A stretch of 64,000 bases of DNA from Flammeovirgaceae bacterium SG7u.111. Its GTDB lineage: Bacteria; Bacteroidota; Bacteroidia; Cytophagales; Flammeovirgaceae. Below are positions 1-9,351 of this stretch, one piece after another; positions within the stretch are counted from its first letter, which is position 1; the number at the start of each line of letters is the position of its first letter. The stretch lies in contig CP139021.1 in the NCBI GenBank assembly GCA_034044135.1, positions 3,177,635-3,241,634 on the forward strand. The letters are read 5' to 3'. The notes beneath the pieces are model-generated. The model worked only from the letters and a program-made list of their open reading frames with translations. It was not told where the DNA came from and searched no databases. The position numbers and the translations under genes were made by a program.

Positions 1-578
1 GTGTTTATGTCCCCAAAGGCAGATTAATAGGTCAAGTAGGAAATGTGTACGCTTTAATAATTGAAAGTAAAGAGGGTGTGATTTATCGGTCTTCAGATGA
101 AAAAATGCAAAGTGTGGCTGCTATAAATACAGTAGAGGTTGATCTTGAAATCTTAGATCCATTCGATGTGGAAGATGTAGATACTACTTGGGTGATTAAT
201 ATTCAGTTTCAAGACCCTGCAGATGAAGTGAATTATTATAGATGGATTTTGTATATAGATGGTGAGCAACAAAATGCTGCCGAGGATTTATTTGTGAAAA
301 ATGACAAGCTGACAAATGGTCTAGTCAATACTGTGAAAATCAGGAAAAAGCAATTAAAAAGTGGTTCCAAAATCATAGTTCATCAACTTTCCCTTTCTGA
401 AGATGGCTATGGTTTTTTAGAGGAAGTACGTGTCCATATGAATGAGCTTGGAGGTCCGTTTAGTCCTGCGCCTTCTAGCATTAGGGGAAATATGTTCAAT
501 GTAGATAATACTGCCGAATGGGTAGTTGGTTATTTTGGGGCTTCGGCAGTGAGTGTCGATTCAGTTATAGTGCCTTAA
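1..578 (+). CDS. DUF4249 family protein, C-terminal part
   Basis: The reading frame is open to the left edge (in-frame codons from base 3, reading VYVPKGRLIGQVGNVYAL...), so only the C-terminal ~190 residues are present and the true start lies outside. The end, with GGPFSPAPSSIRGNMFN and then GYFGASAVS, is the hallmark C-terminus of DUF4249 proteins. These are Bacteroidota secreted or lipid-anchored proteins usually encoded next to a TonB-dependent receptor, which would lie to the left. Their function is unknown. The gene ends 8 bases before the convergent VOC gene with no clear terminator between them. Confidence 0.85.
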   Translation, partial: VYVPKGRLIGQVGNVYALIIESKEGVIYRSSDEKMQSVAAINTVEVDLEILDPFDVEDVDTTWVINIQFQDPADEVNYYRWILYIDGEQQNAAEDLFVKNDKLTNGLVNTVKIRKKQLKSGSKIIVHQLSLSEDGYGFLEEVRVHMNELGGPFSPAPSSIRGNMFNVDNTAEWVVGYFGASAVSVDSVIVP

Positions 579-586
579 ACGAACGG

Positions 587-976
587 TCATAATTTGCTTT
601 CGTCCAAAGGCTCCCAAAGCTCTATTTTATTCCCATCGGCATCCAGTATCCATCCAAACTTTCCATAATCATACTCTTCTATTTCACCAACTATTTCAAC
701 ACCCTCTTCTTTCAATACTTTTAGCAACTCCACCAAGTTTTCTACTCGGTAGTTAAGCATGTATTCCTTTTCGGAAGGTTTGAAATACTCTGTTTTTTCA
801 TCAAAAGGCGACCAAGCTGTACCCCCAACTTTATCAGGATCATCTTTCTCTCTCCATTTGAACATTCCTCCGTATTGGTCGGTTTCAATGCCCAGGTGTT
901 TTTGATACCATTCTTTTGTTTTGGCAGGGTCTTTTACTTTAAAGAAAACGCCGCCTAATCCTGTCACTCTTTTCAT
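587..976 (-). CDS. VOC family (glyoxalase/bleomycin-resistance-like) protein
   Basis: This 129-residue protein has a single vicinal-oxygen-chelate fold. It opens with the typical first strand and helix (GLGGVFFKVKDPAKTKEWYQKHLGIE) and closes with DADGNKIELWEP, which carries the last metal-ligand-type Glu of the family. The length is that of a one-module VOC subunit that dimerises. The substrate cannot be read from the sequence; stand-alone copies are common and often uncharacterised. It lies 26 bases downstream of the CapA-like gene on the same strand and may be cotranscribed with it. Confidence 0.85.
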   Translation of the reverse strand: MKRVTGLGGVFFKVKDPAKTKEWYQKHLGIETDQYGGMFKWREKDDPDKVGGTAWSPFDEKTEYFKPSEKEYMLNYRVENLVELLKVLKEEGVEIVGEIEEYDYGKFGWILDADGNKIELWEPLDESKL

Positions 977-1002
977 ATAGATGAATTTAAAAGGTTAAGA
1001 AT

Positions 1003-2145
1003 CTATTCTGTTTTTACTTCGGGCTGGAGCTTCCAGCTCACTGTAGTAGTGTCAAATACATATTCAGGCATAGAAATGTTGTGCTTATTGAGCAGTTTCC
1101 TCGATTGCTCTGCATATGTTTTGAAGGCGGAGCTTTGCCCTTGCTTAAAAAAATCTGCTTTGTGTTCGTACTGCGAAACAGGCATGAGGTAATATTGAGA
1201 CTTCCCATTTTCTCGAGGTCTATAAACCCAGGTGAGAAAATAGCCAGCTTCGCCCAGCCAAGATTCTTCCTCACATTTACAAATCTCAAATTTCACCATC
1301 GCTCCTCCATCGGTTTTGAGTTTTCGCTGGTTAGAAATAAAATTTCCAAGGGAATAAACTAATAGGTTTTCTTTTCCTAGGGAGTCTGTTGTCCGTTCAA
1401 ATGGCTGGATGACATGAGGGTGAGCGCCAATAACATAATCCGCTCCATTTTTAAAAGCAAATTGGGCAACAGTCTTTTGATCTTTGGAGGGTAGAGATTG
1501 GTATTCCAACCCCCAATGATAGAATACAATTATTTTATCTGGACTGTGCGCTTTGGCCTTTACCAAGTCATAATAGATTTGAGTGGTGTCTATCAGATTG
1601 ACAATGTTTGGCGCTCTGGTAGGTAGGCCGTTGGTGCCGTAAGTATAGTTCAACAAAGCTATTCTTATGCCTTTTTTATTTATTATTAATGGGTATGTAT
1701 AATCTCTTGAATAACTGTCTTTAAAAGTGCCGGTATGAACAGTGCCCAAGGTGTCAAGAATTTTTATCGTGTTTTCCACTCCTTTTTTGCCTCTATCATT
1801 AGAATGGTTGTTCGACGTAGCCAATATGTCAACCCCAGCTTTTTGTAAAGCGACTGCCAATGCTGCAGGCGAGCTGAAGCGAGGGTAACCATCGTAAGGG
1901 GTAATTCCTAGGGTTACTTCTAAGTTCCCAATACTGATGTCTGCTTCGCTCAAGAGCGGTTTGATGTAATGAAAACTGCTATCGTAGTCATAAGATTTGG
2001 TAGAATCTACATAAGCAGCATTTATCTGTGGGGAATGGCCCATTACATCTCCAAAGAAAAGAAGCGAAACACATGTTGTGTCCTCCTGAGCCAAACCAAG
2101 CCTTGTGAAACTAACAAAAAGAAAAAACAGAAAAAATTTATACAT
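1003..2145 (-). CDS. CapA family (PgsA-like) metallophosphoesterase-fold protein
   Basis: This 380-residue protein has an N-terminal signal peptide (cleavage probably after ...RLGLAQ). The CapA motifs appear in order: FFGDVMGH near residue 30, NLEVTLG near 97, SNNHSNDRG near 135, FYHWGLEY near 208, and GADYVIGAHPHVIQPFE near 236. CapA proteins have a calcineurin-like fold and are tied to poly-gamma-glutamate capsule formation in Bacillus. In Bacteroidota, stand-alone secreted copies have no settled function. No capsule (capBC) partner is present here. The 732 bases upstream are shared with the divergent SusC gene. Confidence 0.85.
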   Translation of the reverse strand: MYKFFLFFLFVSFTRLGLAQEDTTCVSLLFFGDVMGHSPQINAAYVDSTKSYDYDSSFHYIKPLLSEADISIGNLEVTLGITPYDGYPRFSSPAALAVALQKAGVDILATSNNHSNDRGKKGVENTIKILDTLGTVHTGTFKDSYSRDYTYPLIINKKGIRIALLNYTYGTNGLPTRAPNIVNLIDTTQIYYDLVKAKAHSPDKIIVFYHWGLEYQSLPSKDQKTVAQFAFKNGADYVIGAHPHVIQPFERTTDSLGKENLLVYSLGNFISNQRKLKTDGGAMVKFEICKCEEESWLGEAGYFLTWVYRPRENGKSQYYLMPVSQYEHKADFFKQGQSSAFKTYAEQSRKLLNKHNISMPEYVFDTTTVSWKLQPEVKTE

Positions 2146-2877
2146 ACTTTATGGGTTCTCCGTTAAGCTTAAAAAATGCATGACCAGCTTCAAATTTAAC
2201 CTTTATAGCATAATTTACTAGTTAATAATTCATCAAACACACCTATCAAATATTTCTTTATCAACCAGCTCTCAGATAGTAAAGAAAGGTAAAATAATGC
2301 AATTACAAGGTAATTTTCATTAACTCTTAACCATAATAATACCCGTACTTTGAATACTGCTGACAAAATATTTCTATTTAAAGCAAGATTGATTTAAGTA
2401 ACAAAGTTGTTTGAGTTAGCTTCTTACACTTTGCGCAAAGCTTTGACTTGCGAGGAGTTGAATTAATATGTTTCTTGCGTAGAACATAACTGACAAATAC
2501 TAAAGAATAGCGCTACTTATGAGTAGCCGTACAACCACTAACTATTTAACTAATAAGGGTATTTTTTTACTAACCATCATTAAAAGGTTGTCAATTATGA
2601 AAATGAAAAATATGAAACTAAAGCGTTACCTACTTTTTAACTTTTCTAAGTTCCTTTAGCGAAGTTATTGCTGATATCCAGCAGCTATCGTCCTTTCAAA
2701 ATTTCAGAATCTTCGACGGAATGCCTTATAGAGGCTTCTTGTATGCTAGAAAACATTCTAAAGACATCCTCTTTAGCATATGTCTTTGACCGGCTTTGTA
2801 TTTTCTTTTTTAAACCAAAAAAAACAAACTGAAATAAGCTTGTAACAAAGATAAATTAATCACCTAAACCTAATTTT
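2146..2877. other. long divergent intergenic region (CapA / SusC)
   Basis: These 732 bases hold no supported gene. They contain a perfect 12-bp palindrome CTTTGCGCAAAG at 2429-2440, several near-miss promoter -7 elements (TACTTTG near 2351, TACACTTTG near 2426), and a 20-codon ORF at 2597 that begins MKMKNMKLKRY and is probably chance. The length suggests a regulated leader for the susCD operon. I could not assign a full TTTG-N19-TAnnTTTG promoter. Confidence 0.5.
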
Positions 2878-5800
2878 ATGAAACACTTTAACAAAGTTTA
2901 TTTAGTGTTTATTACGCTGGTCATGTTGGCTGGTTTGGTAAGCGCTCAGGATATGAAAATAACCGGAAAGGTTACCGATGATTTGGGAGAACCTTTGCCA
3001 GGTGTAAACATTGTTCAGAAAGGCACAGTAAATGGCTCAACTTCTAATATGGATGGAGAGTTTAGCGTATCTGTGGCACAAGGATCTGTATTGATCTTCA
3101 GTTATATAGGGTTTGTTACTCAGGAAGTTTCTGTTAATAGCCAGACTGTTATAAATGTATCTTTAATACCAGATTTATCTCAGCTTGATGAGGTAATTGT
3201 AGTAGGATATGGTACCGTAAAGAAGAAAGATGTAACAGGCTCAGTAGGTTCGCTTTCATCAGAAAAACTACTTGAAAACCCAATTACAGACCTTGCAACA
3301 GGTATGCAGGGTAAAATCGCAGGTGTGAGTATCCAAAATACTTCTGGTGCTCCTGGCCAAAATATGAAAATCCGAATTCGTGGTGGTAGCTCTATTAACT
3401 ACAGCAACGAACCTCTTTACGTAATTGACGGCTTTATTGGGGCAAACATCAATAATATCAATCCTAATGACATTGCGTCAATCGATATATTGAAAGATGC
3501 TTCAGCAACGGCCATTTACGGTTCTAGGGGAGCAAATGGGGTGGTTTTGATTACAACTAATACGCCAGAAAGTGGCGATTTAAAAGTTTCGCTAGAGGGA
3601 AATGTTGGGTTCAGCAAGATGGTGAATAAATATGAGTTGATGCCAGCAGGAGAGATGGCTGAAACAATGAACCTACAGGATATCTCAAGGGACAAGCCAA
3701 CTAACTCTTTCACTGCTGAAGAGATAGCATATTTTAAGGGAAATGGAGGGACTGATTGGCAAGATTTGGTTACTCAAACTGGTCTTACTCAAAACTATAC
3801 CATTAACGCAAATGGTGGATCTGACAAGTTGAAATATTTCTTTTCAGGTAACATGGTGGATGATAAGGGTGTAATCAGAAATTCATTCTACAAAAGGTAC
3901 TCTTTACGTTCAAATATTAGTGGTAAAATTTCGGATTGGATCGATGTTCAGTTTAATACATTTGCTACTCATACGTCTTCACAAGCAAACGGAAGTGGAT
4001 CGAATGGAGCTGCTAACCCAATTGGTGCAGCAGTTAGGTTTCCTATATTTTGGGATGCTTATGATGAAGACGGGAATTATGCGGATCCATTGAGCTACCC
4101 TAGTTACAATGGCAGGTTCTTGCCTGGTAGAGAGCAAAGTCCATTGCAAGCTACGGATCAAAACCAAGAGTCGTTTGGGGAAAGCATCACTTCAAACTTA
4201 GATCTTAACTTTAACTTGGGGCATGGCTTCTCATTTATGGTTAAAAATGCAGGTAGTTTCTCTACTGGATTTTATGGGCAGCGTAATTTAGTAAATGGTG
4301 TGGACTTTAATCGAGAAGATGTAGCTGCGCAGCAAAACTACAATCGGGGAACAACCTATTTGAACACAGAGATTTTAACTTATAAAAAAGAATTTGGTAA
4401 GCATGATCTGAAAGTGGATGCAATTTATGAGTTCCAAAAAAGTGCATGGAGAAGTAATTCTGCTAAAGTTGCAGACCTTACTACGTTGGCCAATGAATGG
4501 TATATTTTGAACAATGGCTCACCTTCTATTACAGAGTCAGGTTATAGCGAATCTAAAATACGCTCTTATATGGGGCGTGTGAACTATGGTTACAACGATA
4601 AGTACTTATTGACTTTGAGCTTGAGGGCTGATGGAACTTCAGTGTTTGATGAATCTAACAGGTGGGGTTATTTTCCTTCGGCTGCCGTGGCTTGGAGGAT
4701 TGCTGATGAGGCATTTATGGATGCTGTTGGGGTTGTTTCAGATTTGAAATTGAGGGTTGGGTATGGAGAAACTGGCAACAGGGCTGTTGGATCATACTCA
4801 ACATTGCCTAAATTAGAATTCCACAATAATTATCAATGGTATGTATGGGATGGAGAAACTCCAGTATCAGGTATTCTTCCTGGTGATTTTGCCAACCCTG
4901 ATTTAAGGTGGGAGACTACAAGGCAGTTAAACTTAGGTCTTGACTTTGCATTTTTGGAAGGAAAAATTAGTGGTACATTAGATTTGTACGACAAAAATAC
5001 TGAGGATGTAATCATCAGTAAAACCATTCCAAATTACACAGGTAAAAACTCTTTGACGGGTAATTTTGCTGAAGTAAGAAACAAAGGTATTGAGTTTAGT
5101 ATGAATGCGTACATCATGGACAAAGCTGATTTTAGATGGACGGCTAACTTCAATATCTCTAGGAATGTAAATACTATAGAAGACTTAGATGGCAATGATG
5201 AAATCTTTGTAGCGTCAGAAGAGCCATTGGGCATTTGGAATATAGTAGGAGGCAACAAGTTCATCGTAAGAAAAGGCGAGTCAATGGGTTCTTTGTTTGG
5301 CTTGAAAGCTGTTGGGATTTGGCAAGAAGACGAAGCTGAAGAAGCGAGTGCCTTTAATGCATACCCTGGTGAGGTGAAGTATGAAGACTTTGACGAAGAC
5401 GGTCAGATTTCAGGTACAGACAGGCAAATTATAGGACAGGCAGCACCTGATTTCACTTATGGTATAGGAACAAACTTGTACTTCAAAAACTTCGACTTGG
5501 CTATCCAAGGTGTGGGGATGCACGGTAATGAAATCTACAACTGGTCTAGAAACCTTATGAACCAAGATATCTTAACACCTGACTATCGCAACAGATGGTC
5601 TCCAACAAACACAGGGTCTACCCAGCAGATAATGCCAAGAGGAACAGATCAGTCGTTGACTTATGTAGTGAGCCAATATGTGGAAAGTGGTTCTTTCTTC
5701 AAAATAAACTTGATTACTCTTGGGTACACACTACCTGAAAGCATTGCCAATACAATGAAGATTGGCGGGGTACGATTCTATGCTAGTGTAAACAACCTTG

Positions 5801-5937
5801 TTACTTTCACTAAATACTCTGGGTTAGATCCCGAAGGGTCAAGTACTCCTTTGAACAGTGATTCACAGGCTGGTATCGATGCATTCTCTTATCCTCTCAC
5901 AAGAACATTTACTGGTGGTCTTAAAGTAAACTTCTAA
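2878..5937 (+). CDS. SusC/RagA family TonB-linked outer membrane protein
   Basis: This 1019-residue protein is of normal SusC length. A signal peptide ends near residue 23 (LAGLVSAQ). A carboxypeptidase-regulatory-like domain follows (KITGKVTDDLGEPLPGVNIVQKGT, residues 27-105), then a TonB-box region and plug (LDEVIVVGYGTVKKKDVTGSV onward, about 108-240), and a beta-barrel ending in an aromatic-rich strand (GGLKVNF). It is the TonB-powered importer of oligosaccharides across the outer membrane, paired with the SusD lipoprotein that starts 10 bases downstream. The following sulfatases suggest a sulfated saccharide as cargo; that is inference. Confidence 0.96.
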   Translation: MKHFNKVYLVFITLVMLAGLVSAQDMKITGKVTDDLGEPLPGVNIVQKGTVNGSTSNMDGEFSVSVAQGSVLIFSYIGFVTQEVSVNSQTVINVSLIPDLSQLDEVIVVGYGTVKKKDVTGSVGSLSSEKLLENPITDLATGMQGKIAGVSIQNTSGAPGQNMKIRIRGGSSINYSNEPLYVIDGFIGANINNINPNDIASIDILKDASATAIYGSRGANGVVLITTNTPESGDLKVSLEGNVGFSKMVNKYELMPAGEMAETMNLQDISRDKPTNSFTAEEIAYFKGNGGTDWQDLVTQTGLTQNYTINANGGSDKLKYFFSGNMVDDKGVIRNSFYKRYSLRSNISGKISDWIDVQFNTFATHTSSQANGSGSNGAANPIGAAVRFPIFWDAYDEDGNYADPLSYPSYNGRFLPGREQSPLQATDQNQESFGESITSNLDLNFNLGHGFSFMVKNAGSFSTGFYGQRNLVNGVDFNREDVAAQQNYNRGTTYLNTEILTYKKEFGKHDLKVDAIYEFQKSAWRSNSAKVADLTTLANEWYILNNGSPSITESGYSESKIRSYMGRVNYGYNDKYLLTLSLRADGTSVFDESNRWGYFPSAAVAWRIADEAFMDAVGVVSDLKLRVGYGETGNRAVGSYSTLPKLEFHNNYQWYVWDGETPVSGILPGDFANPDLRWETTRQLNLGLDFAFLEGKISGTLDLYDKNTEDVIISKTIPNYTGKNSLTGNFAEVRNKGIEFSMNAYIMDKADFRWTANFNISRNVNTIEDLDGNDEIFVASEEPLGIWNIVGGNKFIVRKGESMGSLFGLKAVGIWQEDEAEEASAFNAYPGEVKYEDFDEDGQISGTDRQIIGQAAPDFTYGIGTNLYFKNFDLAIQGVGMHGNEIYNWSRNLMNQDILTPDYRNRWSPTNTGSTQQIMPRGTDQSLTYVVSQYVESGSFFKINLITLGYTLPESIANTMKIGGVRFYASVNNLVTFTKYSGLDPEGSSTPLNSDSQAGIDAFSYPLTRTFTGGLKVNF

Positions 5938-5947
5938 AGAAAAAATC

Positions 5948-7468
5948 ATGAAAAAATTCAATATATTCATAAAGTTATTTTTACTCGGGGCGTTAACTTG
6001 TGCCTCATTTACAGGGTGCGAGACCCTAGATGAAGATCCGAAAGGGGCAGTGACTGCTGCTACATATTATGCAGATCCGTTGAGTTTGGAAGCTGGTGTA
6101 ATTGGTATTTATGGAACGATGCACCGGGCTAGTTGGGGTGTAGATATTTTGGCAGCTTATACAGGTGCAGATGACCTGACTTCGCACGATCAAGGCAACA
6201 AATGGGTATTTCTAGAAGGTGACCAGTTCAATAAAACTGGTGGTAACCAAAGAACTATTGGTATCTGGAACGGATATTTCCAAGCAATCCATGCAGCTAA
6301 TGCGTTTATAGAAAATGCAAACCCTGAGGGCGTAGAGGAAGATGTACTCAATAAGTTTAAAGCTGATGCGCATTTTGTAAGAGCTTTACTTTACTTCCGT
6401 TTAACTACTATTTTTGGTGATATCCCAATGCCAATTGACCCAGTTCCTGATTTCGAAATGACAAAAACTTCATCTCGTGAAGTGATTGCACAGGTAATCA
6501 GCGACTTGGAATTCACGGAGCAATGGGCTGTAAACGAAAGAGATTCGAACACAGATATGCAAGATGGTCACTCTAGTAAAACTGCTGCAAAAGCATTTTT
6601 GGCAAAAGCATATATGCAACTGACTGGCTATCCTTATAATGAAGCAGACAAGTGGACTCAGGTGAAAAAATACACCAAAGAAATCATTGATGCCGGTGTG
6701 TACGGTCTGATGGAAGATTATATCCACAACTTTGCGCAACCTTGGGAAGGAAATAAAGAGCTAATTTTCTCACACCAATTCGACAAGCAACCTTGGCCAA
6801 TCCTTACACAAGGTCGTTGGTATGGTTTCTTCTGGAGAGATTGGATGGATATGTACATAGAATGGGATTTCTATGACAACTACCCTGAAGGCTACCGCAA
6901 AGCAGCTACTATGAGCTCAACGAATGAATTTGCTCTTGCGTGGGAACACCCTGTACTGACTAAGTTGACCTATGGTACTATCAATGGCACTCCTGAATTT
7001 GAGCACGTGTGGCAAACTTCAAACGACATGCCTGCTATGCGTTACGCTGAAGTGCTTTTGATGTATGCCGAGGCTTGCGCCAATACAGGTGAGAATGCCG
7101 AAGCAATTGAGGCACTTAACAAAGTAAAGAGAAGGGCTTATGCGAAAGGATCGACTACTTCTGAAGAGGTGGCTCTACTTCCTGAAGGATACTGGGCTGT
7201 TCCAGATCCAGCAATAGACTACACTGCAGCTGATTTGAACACTCCAGAAAAGATAATAGACGCAATAGTAAAGGAGCGTTCTTACGAATTTGTAGCAGAG
7301 GTTGGTGGTAACCGTTGGTTGGACTTGGTCCGTTTGGAAAAAGTTGCTGAGGCAAACCAAGACAGAAGTAGAGAATTGCCAATTTTGGGTGATCCTTCTG
7401 ATAAAAGCACTTGGTATGCGCCAATTCCAGAAACAGAAATTGACTTGAACCCTAACTTAGGGCAATAG
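5948..7468 (+). CDS. RagB/SusD family nutrient-uptake lipoprotein
   Basis: This 506-residue protein has a lipoprotein signal peptide (SFTGCET, lipobox Cys 24). The SusD pattern follows: an N-terminal segment with DEDPKGAVT and YYADPLSLEAGVIGIYGTM, a TPR-like region with NAFIENANPEG and DAHFVRALLYFRLTTIFGDIPM, and the C-terminal MRYAEVLLMYAEACANTGENAEAIEALNKVKRRA and RSYEFVAEVGGNRWLDLVRL blocks. SusD is the surface lipoprotein lid that captures glycan for the SusC channel. It is cotranscribed with the gene 10 bases upstream and is followed by a clear terminator. Confidence 0.96.
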   Translation: MKKFNIFIKLFLLGALTCASFTGCETLDEDPKGAVTAATYYADPLSLEAGVIGIYGTMHRASWGVDILAAYTGADDLTSHDQGNKWVFLEGDQFNKTGGNQRTIGIWNGYFQAIHAANAFIENANPEGVEEDVLNKFKADAHFVRALLYFRLTTIFGDIPMPIDPVPDFEMTKTSSREVIAQVISDLEFTEQWAVNERDSNTDMQDGHSSKTAAKAFLAKAYMQLTGYPYNEADKWTQVKKYTKEIIDAGVYGLMEDYIHNFAQPWEGNKELIFSHQFDKQPWPILTQGRWYGFFWRDWMDMYIEWDFYDNYPEGYRKAATMSSTNEFALAWEHPVLTKLTYGTINGTPEFEHVWQTSNDMPAMRYAEVLLMYAEACANTGENAEAIEALNKVKRRAYAKGSTTSEEVALLPEGYWAVPDPAIDYTAADLNTPEKIIDAIVKERSYEFVAEVGGNRWLDLVRLEKVAEANQDRSRELPILGDPSDKSTWYAPIPETEIDLNPNLGQ

Positions 7469-7503
7469 TGTTTCGCTTGTATTAATTTAATACCAATTAT
7501 GTA

Positions 7504-7539
7504 GAGGCCGTGCTTCATTCGAAGGCGGCCTCTTTTTTT
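7504..7539 (+). terminator. Rho-independent terminator after susCD
   Basis: A stem GAGGCCG (7504-7510) pairs with CGGCCTC (7526-7532) and is followed by seven T residues. It separates the susCD transcript from the sulfatase genes, so those need their own promoter or read-through. Confidence 0.8.
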
Positions 7540-7723
7540 ATAAAAAAACTTTTTAAGTAAAAGGTTTTCACAGAATAAACTTGTCAAAAATTAGGTCGGG
7601 TGTGGTTCATTTTGGAACTTTAAAACCAAGCATTTACCTAAGGGCTTGCTTAAAATTCATGTTTTCATGCGAAACAGATAAAATTTAAATAAGCTCTGAT
7701 TTACTATCTCAAAAAATATCAAA

Positions 7724-9244
7724 ATGAAAACGTTTAGTATTTTAACTTCACTAATGCTCTTAGCATTTTTTGCACAAGCCCAGCAACCTAATGTCATAGT
7801 TGTTTTGGCAGACGATATTGGTGTTGGCGATATCTCCCACTACCGGCGCATGCACTCCGACAATATTATTTTAGAAACCCCCAATATAGATAAGTTGGCG
7901 ACTTCGGGAATGGTATTTACCGATGCCCACGCACCCGCTGCCTTGTGCGCTACTTCCCGCTATTCCATCATGACGGGTAACAGCTGTTACCGAAGCCCAT
8001 TTCCTTGGGGAGTTTGGTCTGCTTATGCAAAATCCCCTATTGCCGACGACCAGCTGACCTTGGGCAAGCTCATGATGCAAGCCGGTTATCAAACTGCCTT
8101 CTTTGGCAAATGGCATTTAGGAGGAGATTTTAGAAGAAAAGACAACCCAAGTAAGGTTTACAGAACAACTAAAAAAACGATGCCCGAATTGGATGTGGAT
8201 ATCACAAAAATGCTAGATGGTCCTCCACAAAAAGGCTTCGATTACAGTTTTACCCTCCCAGCGGGAATCCAAGACGTCCCTTATGCGGCATATGAAAACG
8301 GAGAATGGTATCCATTACAAGAAGGCGGTAAAATCGTCCATATTACCCAAGCCAAAATGGATGAAATAGGTGTGAAGCTAGACAAGGACGAAGGGCTTGG
8401 GGACAACGGCTGGGATCCTCGATTAATGGGACCTTTGTTGGCAACCAAAGCTGTCGATTATATTGCCGGTCATTCCAACAAGGAAAAACCATTTTTCATG
8501 TATTACTGCTCACAAGCGGTTCACCTTCCCCACAATCCTCCGGTCGAACTGAACGGGGTGAAAATAGCGGGAACAACCCCTTCTGCCCACATGGATATGA
8601 TAAAAGAGCTGGATGTGCAGATGGGAATGATGGTGGCTGAGCTAAAAAAACAAGGAGTGTATGAAAATACTATTTTTATTTTTACTTCGGACAACGGAGG
8701 GCTTCATGTAAACAAAAAAACATTGGCATCAGGCCACAAACCAAGTGATATTTACAGAGGAAGCAAAAATACCCCATTTGAGGGTGGTCATCGTGTACCT
8801 TTCATCGTTTCTTGGCCTGCTGAAATTGCAAAGAAGCAAATAGCGACCGAGCCGATTTTGGGCTTAGATATTATGGCAACGCTGGCGGCTATCACCAAAA
8901 CAAAAATAGAGGAGGGGCAAGCGATGGATTCGTACAACCTCCTTCCAATTCTTCAAAACAAGAAAAAAGCCAATACGCATCCATACCTGATGGTGCAAGG
9001 AGGCTCCCACCACGAAGTGCTCATTATAGACCAAGGTTGGAAGTTGATAGTGCAGGTGGACAAAAAGGATAAATCTGATAATACGAGGACGCCAACTGCC
9101 CTCTTCAACTTGAATGAAAATATAGTGGAAGACGAAAAGTTCAATCTAATTAAAGATCCAAAGTATCAGGCTAAGGCACAAGAGCTTTTTGAGAAGTACA
9201 ATGTCACCAGAAATGGCAAAGCTTTTACAGGAAAGCATTTTTAG
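7724..9244 (+). CDS. secreted S1-family sulfatase (CATSR active site)
   Basis: This 506-residue protein has a signal peptide ending around AQAQ (residue 20). The metal-binding N-terminus VVLADDIGVGD (D30, D31) is followed by the maturation motif C75-A-T-S-R79 and GKWHLGG near residue 131. C75 would be converted to formylglycine. The second metal-site block is FTSDNGG near 333. The motif is not the strict C-x-P-x-R, because it has Thr in the third position. It cleaves sulfate esters, probably from a polysaccharide fragment, in the periplasm or outside. No sulfatase-maturing enzyme is encoded in this window. It lies 107 bases upstream of a second sulfatase on the same strand. Confidence 0.93.
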   Translation: MKTFSILTSLMLLAFFAQAQQPNVIVVLADDIGVGDISHYRRMHSDNIILETPNIDKLATSGMVFTDAHAPAALCATSRYSIMTGNSCYRSPFPWGVWSAYAKSPIADDQLTLGKLMMQAGYQTAFFGKWHLGGDFRRKDNPSKVYRTTKKTMPELDVDITKMLDGPPQKGFDYSFTLPAGIQDVPYAAYENGEWYPLQEGGKIVHITQAKMDEIGVKLDKDEGLGDNGWDPRLMGPLLATKAVDYIAGHSNKEKPFFMYYCSQAVHLPHNPPVELNGVKIAGTTPSAHMDMIKELDVQMGMMVAELKKQGVYENTIFIFTSDNGGLHVNKKTLASGHKPSDIYRGSKNTPFEGGHRVPFIVSWPAEIAKKQIATEPILGLDIMATLAAITKTKIEEGQAMDSYNLLPILQNKKKANTHPYLMVQGGSHHEVLIIDQGWKLIVQVDKKDKSDNTRTPTALFNLNENIVEDEKFNLIKDPKYQAKAQELFEKYNVTRNGKAFTGKHF

Positions 9245-9351
9245 GATGCTCTTTTCATAAGGTATTGATTATCGTTATCAAGTTCGCCATCTAATTAACT
9301 AGGCTTCAATAAATATCAACTAAATAAGTATCCGAATTATCATTATACATT

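Noticed and set aside
2597-2659. 20-codon Lys-rich ORF in the susC leader as a leader peptide
   Set aside because: No attenuator hairpin or regulatory codon run is visible; short ORFs of this size are expected by chance.
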